From Sporosarcina sp. ANT_H38 (GTDB taxonomy: Bacteria > Bacillota > Bacilli > Bacillales_A > Planococcaceae), in contig NZ_VOBC01000001.1 of assembly GCF_008369195.1 (NCBI RefSeq), positions 1,612,001 through 1,676,000 of the forward strand: a stretch of 64,000 nucleotides of DNA, given 5' to 3'. Below the pieces are notes generated by a model. The model had not been told where the DNA came from. It saw nothing but the letters and a program-made list of their open reading frames with translations, and made no database searches. Of this stretch, positions 16,791-25,305 are shown one piece after another; position 1 is the first letter of the stretch; every line of letters starts with the position of its first letter. Both the position numbers and the translations under genes were made by a program.

Positions 16791-17920
16791 TATTTTCCCG
16801 CCACTTCGTAATAAAGTTTTTCATACTGATTGACGATTGTTGATGAATGGAACTTGTCAGCAGCTGTTGCCAGACCATTTTCCCTGAGTGTCATACGTAG
16901 TTTATCGTCTTTCAATAATAGCAATGCTTTTTCCGTTGCCCCATAAATGTCGCCAACTTGGACAAGAAAACCGTTGTAACCATCTTCAATAACCTCCGGA
17001 ATTCCACCGACATTTGTCGCAACTGAAGGTAATCCGCAAGCAAGCGCTTCCAGCAGAACAAGGCCGAACGCCTCTGTTTCTGACAAATGAAACATGACAT
17101 CACTGATGGCTAGCAGTTCAGGTAAGTCATCCCTTTTTCCAGTAAAAATAACATTCTGCTCTATTCCTAATTCAAAAACAAGCGCTTCCATCTCCATTTT
17201 TTCAGGCCCATCCCCGACAAGAAGTAATTTTGCATCGATTTCTTTTAATACTCCCCTAAAACTTTCAATAATATCGGGAATTCGTTTCACTTTCCTAAAA
17301 TTCGAAATATGGATAATCACTTTTTCATCCGGCTTAATCCCAAAATCACTTTTCAGTGTTCCAGCATCTACCGGATAGTATTTGTTTTCATCGATGAAAT
17401 TATATATCGTTACTAATTCTTTCTTCGGCTCAATCAATTCCAATGTTTCTAGTCGAAGTGATTCAGAAACAGCTGTAGTAATAGTGGATTTATCGATTCC
17501 ATAGCGCACTGTATTGCGTAGTCCCGGATCATGTCCAAGAATTGTTACATCTGTTCCATGCAACGTCGTAATAACACCAATCGTCGAATTCGCCATATCT
17601 TTTCCAAGTGCAGCCGATACGGCGTGTGGTACGGCATAATGGACATGAAGAAGGTCAAGTTTTTCCGTTTCAATCACTTCCGCAATACGATTGGCAAGCG
17701 CAATGTCATAAGGCGGATATTTAAAAACGGCGTAGCCATCTATTTTCACTTCATGGAATTGAATATTTGGATGTACGTCCAAAAAACGGAACGGCTTACT
17801 CGATGTAATGTAATGCATTTCATGGCCTCTATCTGCCATCATTTTTCCAAGTTCAGTTGCTACGACTCCGGAGCCTCCGAGTGACGGGTAGCAAATTACA
17901 CCGACTTTCAATTTTTCCAA
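16790..17920 (-). CDS. bshA: N-acetyl-alpha-D-glucosaminyl L-malate synthase (bacillithiol)
   Basis: BshA makes the first intermediate of bacillithiol from UDP-GlcNAc and L-malate. It is a 376-residue GT-B family 4 glycosyltransferase with the N-terminal YPSLGGSGVVATELG loop, and the C-terminal nucleotide-sugar motif SETEAFGLVLLEALACGLP. Start is TTG eight bases after GGGGG. In B. subtilis bshB1 and mgsA follow upstream; here dapB is the next gene. A later bacillithiol-linked gene, ypdA, is at 51091. Confidence 0.93.
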   Translation of the reverse strand: MEKLKVGVICYPSLGGSGVVATELGKMMADRGHEMHYITSSKPFRFLDVHPNIQFHEVKIDGYAVFKYPPYDIALANRIAEVIETEKLDLLHVHYAVPHAVSAALGKDMANSTIGVITTLHGTDVTILGHDPGLRNTVRYGIDKSTITTAVSESLRLETLELIEPKKELVTIYNFIDENKYYPVDAGTLKSDFGIKPDEKVIIHISNFRKVKRIPDIIESFRGVLKEIDAKLLLVGDGPEKMEMEALVFELGIEQNVIFTGKRDDLPELLAISDVMFHLSETEAFGLVLLEALACGLPSVATNVGGIPEVIEDGYNGFLVQVGDIYGATEKALLLLKDDKLRMTLRENGLATAADKFHSSTIVNQYEKLYYEVAGK

Positions 17921-17962
17921 TCACAAGACCCCCTTTCGATTTACAGTAATAAGTTTTCAGTA

Positions 17963-18763
17963 TTAGTCAATGATATTTTCAAGCCCGTAAACAAGGTCTT
18001 GTCGTTCCATTACATTGTGTATTGCCATGAGAATCCCCGGCATAAATGAACTTCGATCGAAAGAGTCGTGACGGATAGTTAGTAACTCCCCTTCGCCTCC
18101 GAGTAACACTTGCTGATGCGCGAGTAAGCCAGGCAGTCGGATGCTATGTATTTTCATACCGTCGAAATCCGCACCGCGTGCTCCTACTTGATGTTCTTGT
18201 TCATCTGGGTGTCCTTGTTTATGTGATTCTCTAACGGCTTTTATCATTTCAGCAGTCTTTACCGCTGTGCCTGATGGTGCATCGACTTTTTTGTCATGAT
18301 GCATTTCCAGTATTTCGACATTGTCTAAATAGCGTGCTGCTATGGCAGAAAACTTCATCATCAACACTGCTCCAATCGAAAAATTTGGTGCGATGATTCC
18401 TCCAACCTGATTTTTAGCAGCCAGTTCTGTCAACAAAGCAATATTATCCATTGAGAGTCCTGATGTACCAACCACAGGACGTATTCCAAGCGATAACGCG
18501 TCATGTACATTTCTAAAAACGGCATTCGGATCTGTCAAATCCAGCATAACGTCAGGCTTGTTCGCAGCAGCTAGATTCTCAAGAGATGTATAAATAGGTA
18601 TTCCACCTGGCATATTATTTACTTCCGTTTCATGTAAATACTGCCCTTCATACTTGTAATCAAGGGCAGCAACAACTTTCATATTTGGTGCACTCATAAT
18701 TGCGGTTAACGCCGCGCTTCCCAATCGGCCACGTGCTCCTGCAATTGCAACTTTTATAGTCAA
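17963..18763 (-). CDS. dapB: 4-hydroxy-tetrahydrodipicolinate reductase
   Basis: DapB reduces the product of DapA with NAD(P)H on the way to diaminopimelate, lysine and, in spores, dipicolinate. The 266-residue protein has the Rossmann loop VAIAGARGRLG, the VVGTSG segment and the catalytic-site motif EMHHDKKVDAPSGTA. Start is TTG with AGGAGG seven bases upstream; the codon overlaps the stop of ypjD. Confidence 0.95.
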   Translation of the reverse strand: MTIKVAIAGARGRLGSAALTAIMSAPNMKVVAALDYKYEGQYLHETEVNNMPGGIPIYTSLENLAAANKPDVMLDLTDPNAVFRNVHDALSLGIRPVVGTSGLSMDNIALLTELAAKNQVGGIIAPNFSIGAVLMMKFSAIAARYLDNVEILEMHHDKKVDAPSGTAVKTAEMIKAVRESHKQGHPDEQEHQVGARGADFDGMKIHSIRLPGLLAHQQVLLGGEGELLTIRHDSFDRSSFMPGILMAIHNVMERQDLVYGLENIID

Positions 18764-19098
18764 ATCATTTCCTCCTTTTTAGTCCAGCGGTCGGCATCCC
18801 GTTCTTTGAACTTCTTAAGAACGTTTAAAAGTGCTTTGTCTAAGTTAATCCCCTGTGAGTTAGCGAAACAAATAAGAACAAATAGCAGATCTCCTGTTTC
18901 TTCTTCTAGTGATTTTATCGCTTCAGTCGATTTTTTCTTTTTCATGCCGTATACATGCTGTACCTCTCTTGACAATTCTCCAAGCTCTTCAGTCAACCTA
19001 GCGACCAATTCCATCGGAGGGAAGTAACCTTCTTTAAAACCATTTATGTAAAAATCTACTTCTTGTTGTAGCTTTTCCATCGTCTGCGATTGCTCCAT
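18760..19098 (-). CDS. ypjD: MazG-like nucleotide pyrophosphohydrolase YpjD
   Basis: This is a 112-residue all-helical MazG-fold protein that probably hydrolyses non-canonical or excess NTPs. The metal-binding EELGEL and EEETGDLLF motifs are visible. A frame opens nine bases earlier with TTG, but the ATG at 19098 has GGGAG nine bases upstream. It is coupled to dapB by overlapping stop and start codons, as in B. subtilis. Substrate is unknown. Confidence 0.88.
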   Translation of the reverse strand: MEQSQTMEKLQQEVDFYINGFKEGYFPPMELVARLTEELGELSREVQHVYGMKKKKSTEAIKSLEEETGDLLFVLICFANSQGINLDKALLNVLKKFKERDADRWTKKEEMI

Positions 19099-19204
19099 TT
19101 GTGTCAACTCCCTTTACCATCGTATAAATTAATAACACTATTGTCAAAATAAATATTATAGCTGATAATAGTTCTATCGCTACAAAAAGAAAGGTGTGCA
19201 CTAA

Positions 19205-20077
19205 ATGTTCGTCGGGATCAAATTCAAAAATATCTTTTTCATCATTCTTGGTGCTGCAATTTTCAGTTTTGGGCTCGTCCATTTTAATATTCAAAACGAA
19301 CTCGCCGAAGGTGGTTTTACAGGAATTACATTGATACTCCTGTTCGCTTTCAAGTGGGATCCAGCAATTATGAACCTTATCCTAAACATTCCAATGTTCA
19401 TTATTGGCTGGAAGCTATTAGGGAAAAAAGTGTTTGTCTATACGGTCATCGGAACAGTGGCAGTGTCTGTCTTCCTTAAAGTCTTCATGATTTATCAGAT
19501 TGATATCCATCTGAAAGACGATATGTTCCTTGTGGCTTTGTTCGCGGGAGTGTTTATTGGCATTGGGCTCGGCATAATCTTTAGATACGGTGGAACAACT
19601 GGCGGTGTAGATATTATCGCACGTTTGGCGCACAAATACATCGGTTGGAGTATGGGAAAAACAATGTTTCTCTTCGACGCGCTTGTCATCCTCGTTTCCT
19701 GGGCAGTCTATCTGGACCACCGCTCGATGATGTACACGCTTGTTGCACTGTTTGTCGGTGCACGCGTCATCGACTTCGTCCAAGAAGGCGCATACGCAGC
19801 TAGAGGCGCTTTCATCATCTCTGAAAGCCAAGACGAGATCGCAACGAAAATCACTGAAGAAATGGAACGCGGTGTGACGGTCTTTAGAGGGTACGGTCAC
19901 TTCACTAAATCTGATCGAGAAATTCTCTATTGTGTCGTCGGAAGAAATGAAATTGTCCGTTTAAAAAACATCATTACGTCAGTCGATCCGCACGCCTTCG
20001 TTTCACTCACCGATGTCCATGACGTTATGGGGGAAGGTTTTACGCTAGATGAACAAAAACGGCCGCTTGAACGTTGA
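19205..20077 (+). CDS. ypjC: YitT family membrane protein (YpjC-like)
   Basis: The 290-residue protein has five or six membrane helices in its first 200 residues (YitT_membrane/DUF161, with GGTTGGVDIIARL) followed by a cytoplasmic DUF2179 domain of about 80 residues (FIISESQDEIATKITEEM.. to VHDVMGEGF). Function in this family is poorly defined. AAAGGTG precedes the ATG. The gene is divergent from ypjD and, by position, is the ypjC counterpart. Confidence 0.85.
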   Translation: MFVGIKFKNIFFIILGAAIFSFGLVHFNIQNELAEGGFTGITLILLFAFKWDPAIMNLILNIPMFIIGWKLLGKKVFVYTVIGTVAVSVFLKVFMIYQIDIHLKDDMFLVALFAGVFIGIGLGIIFRYGGTTGGVDIIARLAHKYIGWSMGKTMFLFDALVILVSWAVYLDHRSMMYTLVALFVGARVIDFVQEGAYAARGAFIISESQDEIATKITEEMERGVTVFRGYGHFTKSDREILYCVVGRNEIVRLKNIITSVDPHAFVSLTDVHDVMGEGFTLDEQKRPLER

Positions 20078-20486
20078 AAAAAGCGCTGGCGACTAGACAC
20101 TGCTTCAAGAGATAACGCATAATTTCTTATCTTTAAAATCACATGTGTTAATTAACCAAAGTTAACCAGTAAATGACTGCTTTTTTGTGTTAATAAATTA
20201 GATGTCCTATGTATAACTGCTTTTGGGTTTTGTACTGAACAACTACTATACAATTATCGGGATTTATTGCTGCGTAGGTACACGACGGACAGATAGTCGC
20301 AACAGGTTGACCAAGGAGGAATGTACTGCATTTCCAGCCACATTTAATCCGCGATAAAGTAGATGTGATTATTTTGTCCAAGCTAGCTGGAGATGTATAA
20401 GTGCAACTATAGACTTTTCTGCTTTTCTTACAGGTGCTTTATGTAAGAAAGTGGTTAATCAACAGAAGTGCTTTTAAATATAACCG
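20078..20486. other. Gene-free stretch between ypjC and the metallopeptidase gene
   Basis: It begins with a fragment of the intergenic repeat (AAAAAGCGCTGGCGACTAG at about 20081). A weak CAGT/ACTG stem followed by TTTTTT at 20169-20188 may end ypjC. A minus-strand frame of 63 codons (20190-20381) starts only with TTG, has no ribosome-binding site and is treated under findings. No RNA gene was recognised. Confidence 0.5.
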
Positions 20487-20527
20487 AAAAAAAATCCGTT
20501 CCTCAAAAATATGAGGACGGATTTTTT
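20487..20527 (-). terminator. Terminator after the YugP-like gene
   Basis: AAAAAATCCGT pairs with ACGGATTTTTT around a CCTC/GAGG inner stem. It lies ten bases beyond the minus-strand stop at 20537 and could work in both directions. Confidence 0.8.
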
Positions 20528-20536
20528 AAATTCTAC

Positions 20537-21205
20537 TTAGTCTCTGCTCCTAAAAATAAGGATAAGACGAACCAGTTCAAGCACTGCAACAGCAGTTGCT
20601 GCGACATAAGTCATTGCCGCTGCGCTCAATACTTTTTTCGCACTTTTTTCTTCTTCATTACGGATAATTCCAAGTGAGACGATCTCATTCATCGCACGTG
20701 TAGATGCGTTAAACTCAACCGGCAATGTAACAACTTGAAACAGAACTCCCACTGCTAGTAGCGCGATACCGATTCCAAGCAAGGAATTCATGCTTGAGAA
20801 AATCATACCAATCATAATGAAAATCCAAGATGCATTGGAAGTGATATTCGCAACTGGTGCTAAACGGTGACGGAAACGAAGAAATGAATAGGCTTCCTTA
20901 TCTTGAATCGCATGTCCAACTTCGTGAGCTGCAATAGCTGTACCTGCGACAGATGCCTCATGGAAATTATGTGTTGATAATGCAACAATTTTCGTAAGCG
21001 GGTTATAATGATCACTCAGAAATCCTCGGCTTTCAACCACTTGCACATCTTGCAATCCATTTTGGTCAAGGATAAGCCGCGCGACCTCCGCACCTGTCAT
21101 TCCAGATGTAGAACGCACTTTAGAGTACCTTTTGTATGTGCTCTTCACTTTGAATTGGGCATAAAGCGGCAATAGTATAATTGCACCCAAGTAAATCCAG
21201 AACAT
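20537..21205 (-). CDS. Zinc metallopeptidase, YugP family
   Basis: The 222-residue membrane protein begins with a membrane helix, carries the zinc motif HEVGH in AAHEVGHAIQ, and ends with three more hydrophobic segments. This is the layout of the DUF-type neutral zinc metallopeptidases represented by B. subtilis YugP. The substrate is unknown. GGAGG precedes the ATG. In B. subtilis ypjB occupies this part of the cluster, so the gene is an insertion or replacement relative to that order. Confidence 0.85.
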   Translation of the reverse strand: MFWIYLGAIILLPLYAQFKVKSTYKRYSKVRSTSGMTGAEVARLILDQNGLQDVQVVESRGFLSDHYNPLTKIVALSTHNFHEASVAGTAIAAHEVGHAIQDKEAYSFLRFRHRLAPVANITSNASWIFIMIGMIFSSMNSLLGIGIALLAVGVLFQVVTLPVEFNASTRAMNEIVSLGIIRNEEEKSAKKVLSAAAMTYVAATAVAVLELVRLILIFRSRD

Positions 21206-21276
21206 AGTCAGCTTCCTCCCTTTTCTCTATATGACCTATTCTATAGCGGTATCACTTCATCCGCAACTATTTACTA

Positions 21277-21876
21277 TTACCATATAACAGTGTTCGACCT
21301 CTTCTTCCATACCCAATAAGCAAGTAAAATGCAGGCAATCGATAACCAAAATGTGAAATAACCGATGTGATCCATATTTTTCATTAAGTCATAATAGATC
21401 GGCATCTGAACGTAGACGTAATCTATAACGTCATTATGAAGTGTCCAAACCGCCGCAATTGCAATATGAATGAGTGAAAACCTATACAACCGACTGTACA
21501 ATACTGCCTGTAGCGCCATCGCAAAATGTGAGCCGATAAGCATCCAGCCCATCCAGCCAATTGAACCCGTCTCGACAAGCGTCAATAGATTCATGACGAC
21601 CGCCCAAAGCCCGTATTTAACAAGTGTTATAAGTGCGAGCGCTTCGATTAGCTTAAAGTTCCTACCGATTAGCCAGCCAATAATGGCAAGTGTGAAGAAT
21701 AAGCTAGCCGTAGGACTGTCCGGCACAAAAATCCAAAACTTCGGCTCTGTGATTTCAAGTTGCCACATATACCAATCATAGCCGAACACCGTGCCGCTCA
21801 AGTTAATAAATAACAGAATCCAAAGAAATGATTTATGAGAAAGGACAAGCCAAATCTTCTGAATGAAAAAATCCAT
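21277..21876 (-). CDS. ypjA: DUF1405 membrane protein YpjA
   Basis: A 199-residue integral membrane protein with six or so hydrophobic helices and conserved aromatic and charged residues (GYDWYMWQL, TLHNDVIDY). The function is unknown. The ATG at 21876 follows GGAG by eight bases; an in-frame GTG two codons earlier lies too close to the Shine-Dalgarno site. Its place next to qcrC matches B. subtilis YpjA. Confidence 0.85.
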   Translation of the reverse strand: MDFFIQKIWLVLSHKSFLWILLFINLSGTVFGYDWYMWQLEITEPKFWIFVPDSPTASLFFTLAIIGWLIGRNFKLIEALALITLVKYGLWAVVMNLLTLVETGSIGWMGWMLIGSHFAMALQAVLYSRLYRFSLIHIAIAAVWTLHNDVIDYVYVQMPIYYDLMKNMDHIGYFTFWLSIACILLAYWVWKKRSNTVIW

Positions 21877-22052
21877 GGGCACCTCTCCAAAATAGATTAA
21901 TATGTATACAGGTCTAACGAATTATTCCATTGAATGCCGTTTCCATTCTTAGAGCTTTGGCTACTCGATATCCAATTGCTGGACATTGTAATGCGCCTGC
22001 TCTGCGTACAAATGCGTACCGGATTCAAAATTAAATGCATGAACATATCTAT

Positions 22053-22085
22053 ACAAAAAAAGAGTCAGTTTCCTGACTCTTTTTC
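22053..22085 (-). terminator. Terminator of qcrABC
   Basis: The 7-bp stem GAGTCAG/CTGACTC is extended by an A/T run on both sides, directly after the qcrC stop codon on the minus strand. Confidence 0.85.
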
Positions 22086-22086
22086 A

Positions 22087-22854
22087 TTACTCGCTTTTCA
22101 AGCCTTCTATAAACTCGGCAAGTACTTGTAAATCTTCATCTGAACCTTCCCATGTACCAGGAGGCATGTCACCTTGTCCGTCGTGAGCAATTTTCACAAT
22201 ATCAGCAGCACTAAGACCTGTATTTACTAAAGGCTTACCAAGACCACCCTGGAACGCATCACCGTGACAACCAATACAGCTCGCCCCAGCATAGATTTGA
22301 TAACCTTCAGATTCGGTATCGAATTCTACTTCTTCGACAATCGCACCTTGTATTTTCTGTTTTTCCCAATCATGGTTCACATATGACTCCCAAGTTAGGT
22401 AGAACAAAGCTGCGAATGAAAGAAGCATGAATGCAGTCGGAAGCGGACGTTTAATTGCTCGGCGCTCCTTCGTTGTATCCATAAATGGAACAAGCATTAG
22501 GGCACCCATTGCAAGACCTGGCATGATAATAGCACCAATAATATTATACGGTCCTGAAGCAAACTGATACTTCAACAATTGATACATAGATAGGAAATAC
22601 CAGTCTGGAACTGGCATATACATCGTATCTGTCGGATCCGCTTGACGTTCAAGCGGGGACGGATGAGCAACTGTCAATATTAAATATCCAATAAGGAAAA
22701 CTGCACCAATCAACCATTCCTTCAAGAGGAAGTTAGGCCAGAAAGCTTCCGTTTTACCCGGATATTCTGAATAATCTTTCGGGACGTTCGGCATCTTGTT
22801 CGTAGCCTTAATGCGCGAATCTCCGACAAATTTCATCCCTTTTCCGCGTTGCAT
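22087..22854 (-). CDS. qcrC: Menaquinol-cytochrome c reductase, cytochrome b/c subunit
   Basis: QcrC fuses a subunit IV-like membrane part with a cytochrome c domain. The 255-residue protein has three or four membrane helices (about 45-155), then a haem-binding C193-x-x-C196-H197 motif in ASCIGCHGD and a probable axial Met230 in GDMPPGTW. The fusion is the Bacillus-type arrangement of the complex III gene set. AGGAGG precedes the ATG. It is the last gene of qcrABC and faces the outside of the cytoplasmic membrane. Confidence 0.96.
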   Translation of the reverse strand: MQRGKGMKFVGDSRIKATNKMPNVPKDYSEYPGKTEAFWPNFLLKEWLIGAVFLIGYLILTVAHPSPLERQADPTDTMYMPVPDWYFLSMYQLLKYQFASGPYNIIGAIIMPGLAMGALMLVPFMDTTKERRAIKRPLPTAFMLLSFAALFYLTWESYVNHDWEKQKIQGAIVEEVEFDTESEGYQIYAGASCIGCHGDAFQGGLGKPLVNTGLSAADIVKIAHDGQGDMPPGTWEGSDEDLQVLAEFIEGLKSE

Positions 22855-22895
22855 AATGTCCCCTCCTTTTTAAAATCGTTGGACGCCAGTAACTC

Positions 22896-23570
22896 TTATA
22901 GCGGTCCTGAAATACCTTGTCTTCTGATCATGATAAAATGTGCTGCAAGCAACCCAAGCAAAGCAGCTGGTAAGAAGAATACGTGAATGGCGAAGAATCG
23001 TGTTAATGTTTGTGCACCGAGAATCGTTGTATCTCCTGCAAGGAGCACTTTAATTGATTCACCGATGAACGGGACTGATGCCGCAATTTCAATTCCTACT
23101 TTCGTAGCGAACAATGCTTTCATATCCCATGGTAGTAGATAACCAGTAAAACCAAGGCCGAGCATAACCATAAAGATCAGTACTCCGACAACCCAGTTAA
23201 GTTCACGTGGTTTTTTATAAGAGCCAGTAAAGAATACACGCAGCGTATGTAAGAACATCATAACGATAACAAGTGACGCTCCCCAGTGATGCATCCCACG
23301 CACAATTTCACCGAATGCTACTTCATTTTGAAGGTAATAAACGGATTTCCATGCATTTTCAATGTCCGGTGTGTAATACATCGTAAGGAACATACCAGAA
23401 AGAATCTGGATGACAGTGATAAAGAATGTCAGTCCTCCGAAACAATAGATGAATGCAGAAAAGTGATGTGCAGGGTTTACGTGCTCAGGTACTTCGTGGT
23501 CAGCGATATCGCGCCAAATCGGGGTGATATCCAACCGTTCGTCAACCCAATCATAAATTTTATTTAGCAC
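22896..23570 (-). CDS. qcrB: Menaquinol-cytochrome c reductase, cytochrome b subunit
   Basis: QcrB is the cytochrome b6-type subunit that binds two b haems and the quinol sites. The 224-residue protein has four membrane helices, with haem histidines visible in MHHWGASLVI, MMFLHTLRVF and the late AIHVFFLPAALLGLLAAHF segment. Start is GTG ten bases after GGGGG. It lies between qcrA and qcrC and needs the Res cytochrome maturation genes at the end of the window for its partner haems. Confidence 0.96.
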   Translation of the reverse strand: MLNKIYDWVDERLDITPIWRDIADHEVPEHVNPAHHFSAFIYCFGGLTFFITVIQILSGMFLTMYYTPDIENAWKSVYYLQNEVAFGEIVRGMHHWGASLVIVMMFLHTLRVFFTGSYKKPRELNWVVGVLIFMVMLGLGFTGYLLPWDMKALFATKVGIEIAASVPFIGESIKVLLAGDTTILGAQTLTRFFAIHVFFLPAALLGLLAAHFIMIRRQGISGPL

Positions 23571-23593
23571 TTCGGTCGTACCCCCTTACATTT

Positions 23594-24097
23594 TTAAACT
23601 AATGTGTTCGGTTTTGTTTTTCCAAGATACACGAATCCGTCTTCGACTTTAACGTCAAATTCATCAAGTGGTCCGAGTGGTGGAGTTCCTTTTACGTTGT
23701 CACCATTTTTCATATAACGTCCCGCGTGGCATGGACAGAAATATTGATCTGGATGCTTTTCATCGCCGCCCCAGTTTACCGTACAACCAAGGTGTTTACA
23801 GACAGGAGAAAGCGCGATGACCGTATCGCCTTCTTTATAAACCCAAGCAGTGTTTGACACGTCAGATTTATACCAGGCATCTTTTCGATCTTTGATAGTG
23901 AAATCGACACGAACTGGCGTTTCCGTTAGCTCGTCCACTTTTTGCGGAGTCGGGATGAAGTCTCCTTCACCTGTCTTCTGCAAAACTGGGTCGATTGCAA
24001 AACGAACCATTGGCATCAACATTCCTGATGCCATGAATCCACCAACACCCATAAGTGTATAACTCATGAATTGGCGTCTTGACACTTTCTTGCTCAT
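23594..24097 (-). CDS. qcrA: Rieske iron-sulfur subunit of menaquinol-cytochrome c reductase
   Basis: QcrA passes electrons from menaquinol to the cytochrome c part. The 167-residue protein has an N-terminal RRQFMSYTLMG signal/anchor and the 2Fe-2S ligands C100, H102 (CKHLGC, with C105 as disulfide partner), C121 and H124 (CPCH). AGGAGG lies seven bases before the ATG. A good promoter precedes it at 24172-24200, so qcrABC can be expressed apart from the ypi genes. Confidence 0.96.
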   Translation of the reverse strand: MSKKVSRRQFMSYTLMGVGGFMASGMLMPMVRFAIDPVLQKTGEGDFIPTPQKVDELTETPVRVDFTIKDRKDAWYKSDVSNTAWVYKEGDTVIALSPVCKHLGCTVNWGGDEKHPDQYFCPCHAGRYMKNGDNVKGTPPLGPLDEFDVKVEDGFVYLGKTKPNTLV

Positions 24098-24171
24098 TAT
24101 TTTCCCTCCTCTTACTTAAAGGTCAGTCCAAACGGACATTCTTTTGCTAATTGTAATACTAGGACATATCT

Positions 24172-24200
24172 ATGATATATCAATACTAAAGGAAATTCAA
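24172..24200 (-). promoter_or_regulatory. Sigma-A-like promoter for qcrABC
   Basis: Minus-strand TTGAAT (24200-24195), a 17-nt spacer and TATCAT (24177-24172) lie about 75 bp before qcrA. The spacing is ideal and the -10 matches five of six consensus bases. Confidence 0.6.
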
Positions 24201-24245
24201 TCCCACTTTCTGTACGGATGTAAGTTTGTGAACAATTATCGAATT

Positions 24246-24695
24246 TTATTGTTCCGACCATTTTTCCATGAAGCGCGGTAAAACTTGTCGAAGTTGATCC
24301 TCGATAATTGTTTTCCTTAATTGAGGCTCCATATTTTCAAGCGGGATAGATGGAAGCCAGATCACTTCGCCGTCTATTTTAATACTTGTCCACGCAGAAT
24401 CAGTCGTCAAGTAAAATACGTGTTTGAATGGTGACATCGAAAGATCGCCGGACAATGTTGCTGCTAATTCTATCAAATCCATCGACTTTGTATATGCGAA
24501 CGGAGGCATAAGCATGATGCGCCCTTTGAACTGCGTTTCGATGAACGTCGTGAGATGCATCAAAAACTCGGAAGAAGAAGCACTATTTTTCATGTGCCCC
24601 GGTTCAGTCTCTACTCTAAGCAGAGGAATTATAAGTGTATCGATATATTCTTTCTGTTGCAAATATGTATTCATATCGTGTGCAGTCCAATTCAT
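24246..24695 (-). CDS. ypiF: DUF2487 protein YpiF
   Basis: A 149-residue soluble protein of unknown function with no recognisable catalytic motif, beginning MNWTAHDMNTYL. Length and position between ypiB and qcrA match B. subtilis YpiF. GGAGG lies ten bases before the ATG. Assignment is from synteny and overall resemblance. Confidence 0.8.
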   Translation of the reverse strand: MNWTAHDMNTYLQQKEYIDTLIIPLLRVETEPGHMKNSASSSEFLMHLTTFIETQFKGRIMLMPPFAYTKSMDLIELAATLSGDLSMSPFKHVFYLTTDSAWTSIKIDGEVIWLPSIPLENMEPQLRKTIIEDQLRQVLPRFMEKWSEQ

Positions 24696-24727
24696 TGCAA
24701 AATTACCTCCTTGAAAAATCAGTAAAG

Positions 24728-24751
24728 GACTCCACCAAATTGGGTGGAGTC
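24728..24751 (-). terminator. Stem-loop between ypiB and ypiF (weak terminator or processing site)
   Basis: GACTCCACC pairs perfectly with GGTGGAGTC around a 6-nt loop, one base after the ypiB stop codon. The downstream minus-strand bases are only moderately T-rich, so this may attenuate rather than stop transcription into ypiF. Confidence 0.45.
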
Positions 24752-24752
24752 A

Positions 24753-25304
24753 TTAATTCTTCGATACTTTCATGTCATTCAACAGTGCAGATAATACAAT
24801 AAACCGTTCCTTGTCATTTGTGTCAAGGGCTTCATCAACACTTTTCATAAGCATATCAACATTCATCAAAGCAACACTTTCCTCCAGCAATTGCTCAGCG
24901 ATTTCTCGATCACCTTCACTTACTTGTAAATAATCCGGAAGAAAAGGATTTTCCTCACGAACACTTGCATATTCCGGGCAAGTATGGCTGTTCGAAAAAT
25001 TAAGTTGTATATACATCTTATCATCGGGGTGAAGTCTCAAGTCATGAAATGATTTTTCGGCATCTGCGGTCATTAAATTCCCTTTGTAAAAGCGAAATGG
25101 AATACTCTCTGAACCCGTTGTTGACATTACCATAGCCCTTGGACAGTAATGTGCTTCATCCGTAAAGTGAACGTTTTGCAGAAGTTGTTCATGGCTTAGA
25201 AGGTAATTCAAAATCCACACACATTCACGGCGCTTCAATTTGTACCGCTTTAAGAACCATCGCACAAAGTCCTTTTTAGCAGCGACAGGAATCATGGCCG
25301 TCAT
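24753..25304 (-). CDS. ypiB: UPF0302 protein YpiB
   Basis: The 183-residue protein belongs to a Bacillales family of unknown function, recognisable by LKRRECVWILNYLLSH, AEKSFHDLRL and PEYASVREENPF. A frame opens at 25322, but GGAGG lies inside that extension and six bases before the ATG at 25304, which is chosen. It follows ypiA with no overlap and a one-base gap, so both are read together. Confidence 0.88.
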   Translation of the reverse strand: MTAMIPVAAKKDFVRWFLKRYKLKRRECVWILNYLLSHEQLLQNVHFTDEAHYCPRAMVMSTTGSESIPFRFYKGNLMTADAEKSFHDLRLHPDDKMYIQLNFSNSHTCPEYASVREENPFLPDYLQVSEGDREIAEQLLEESVALMNVDMLMKSVDEALDTNDKERFIVLSALLNDMKVSKN

Positions 25305-25305
25305 G

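Noticed and set aside
19034..19294. 86-codon minus-strand frame with a hydrophobic helix
   Set aside because: It overlaps both the ypjD and ypjC starts and the promoter gap between them; no ribosome-binding site.
19418..19900. 160-codon minus-strand frame inside ypjC
   Set aside because: Complement of a certain membrane-protein gene; composition (C, H, D rich) is that of a shadow frame.
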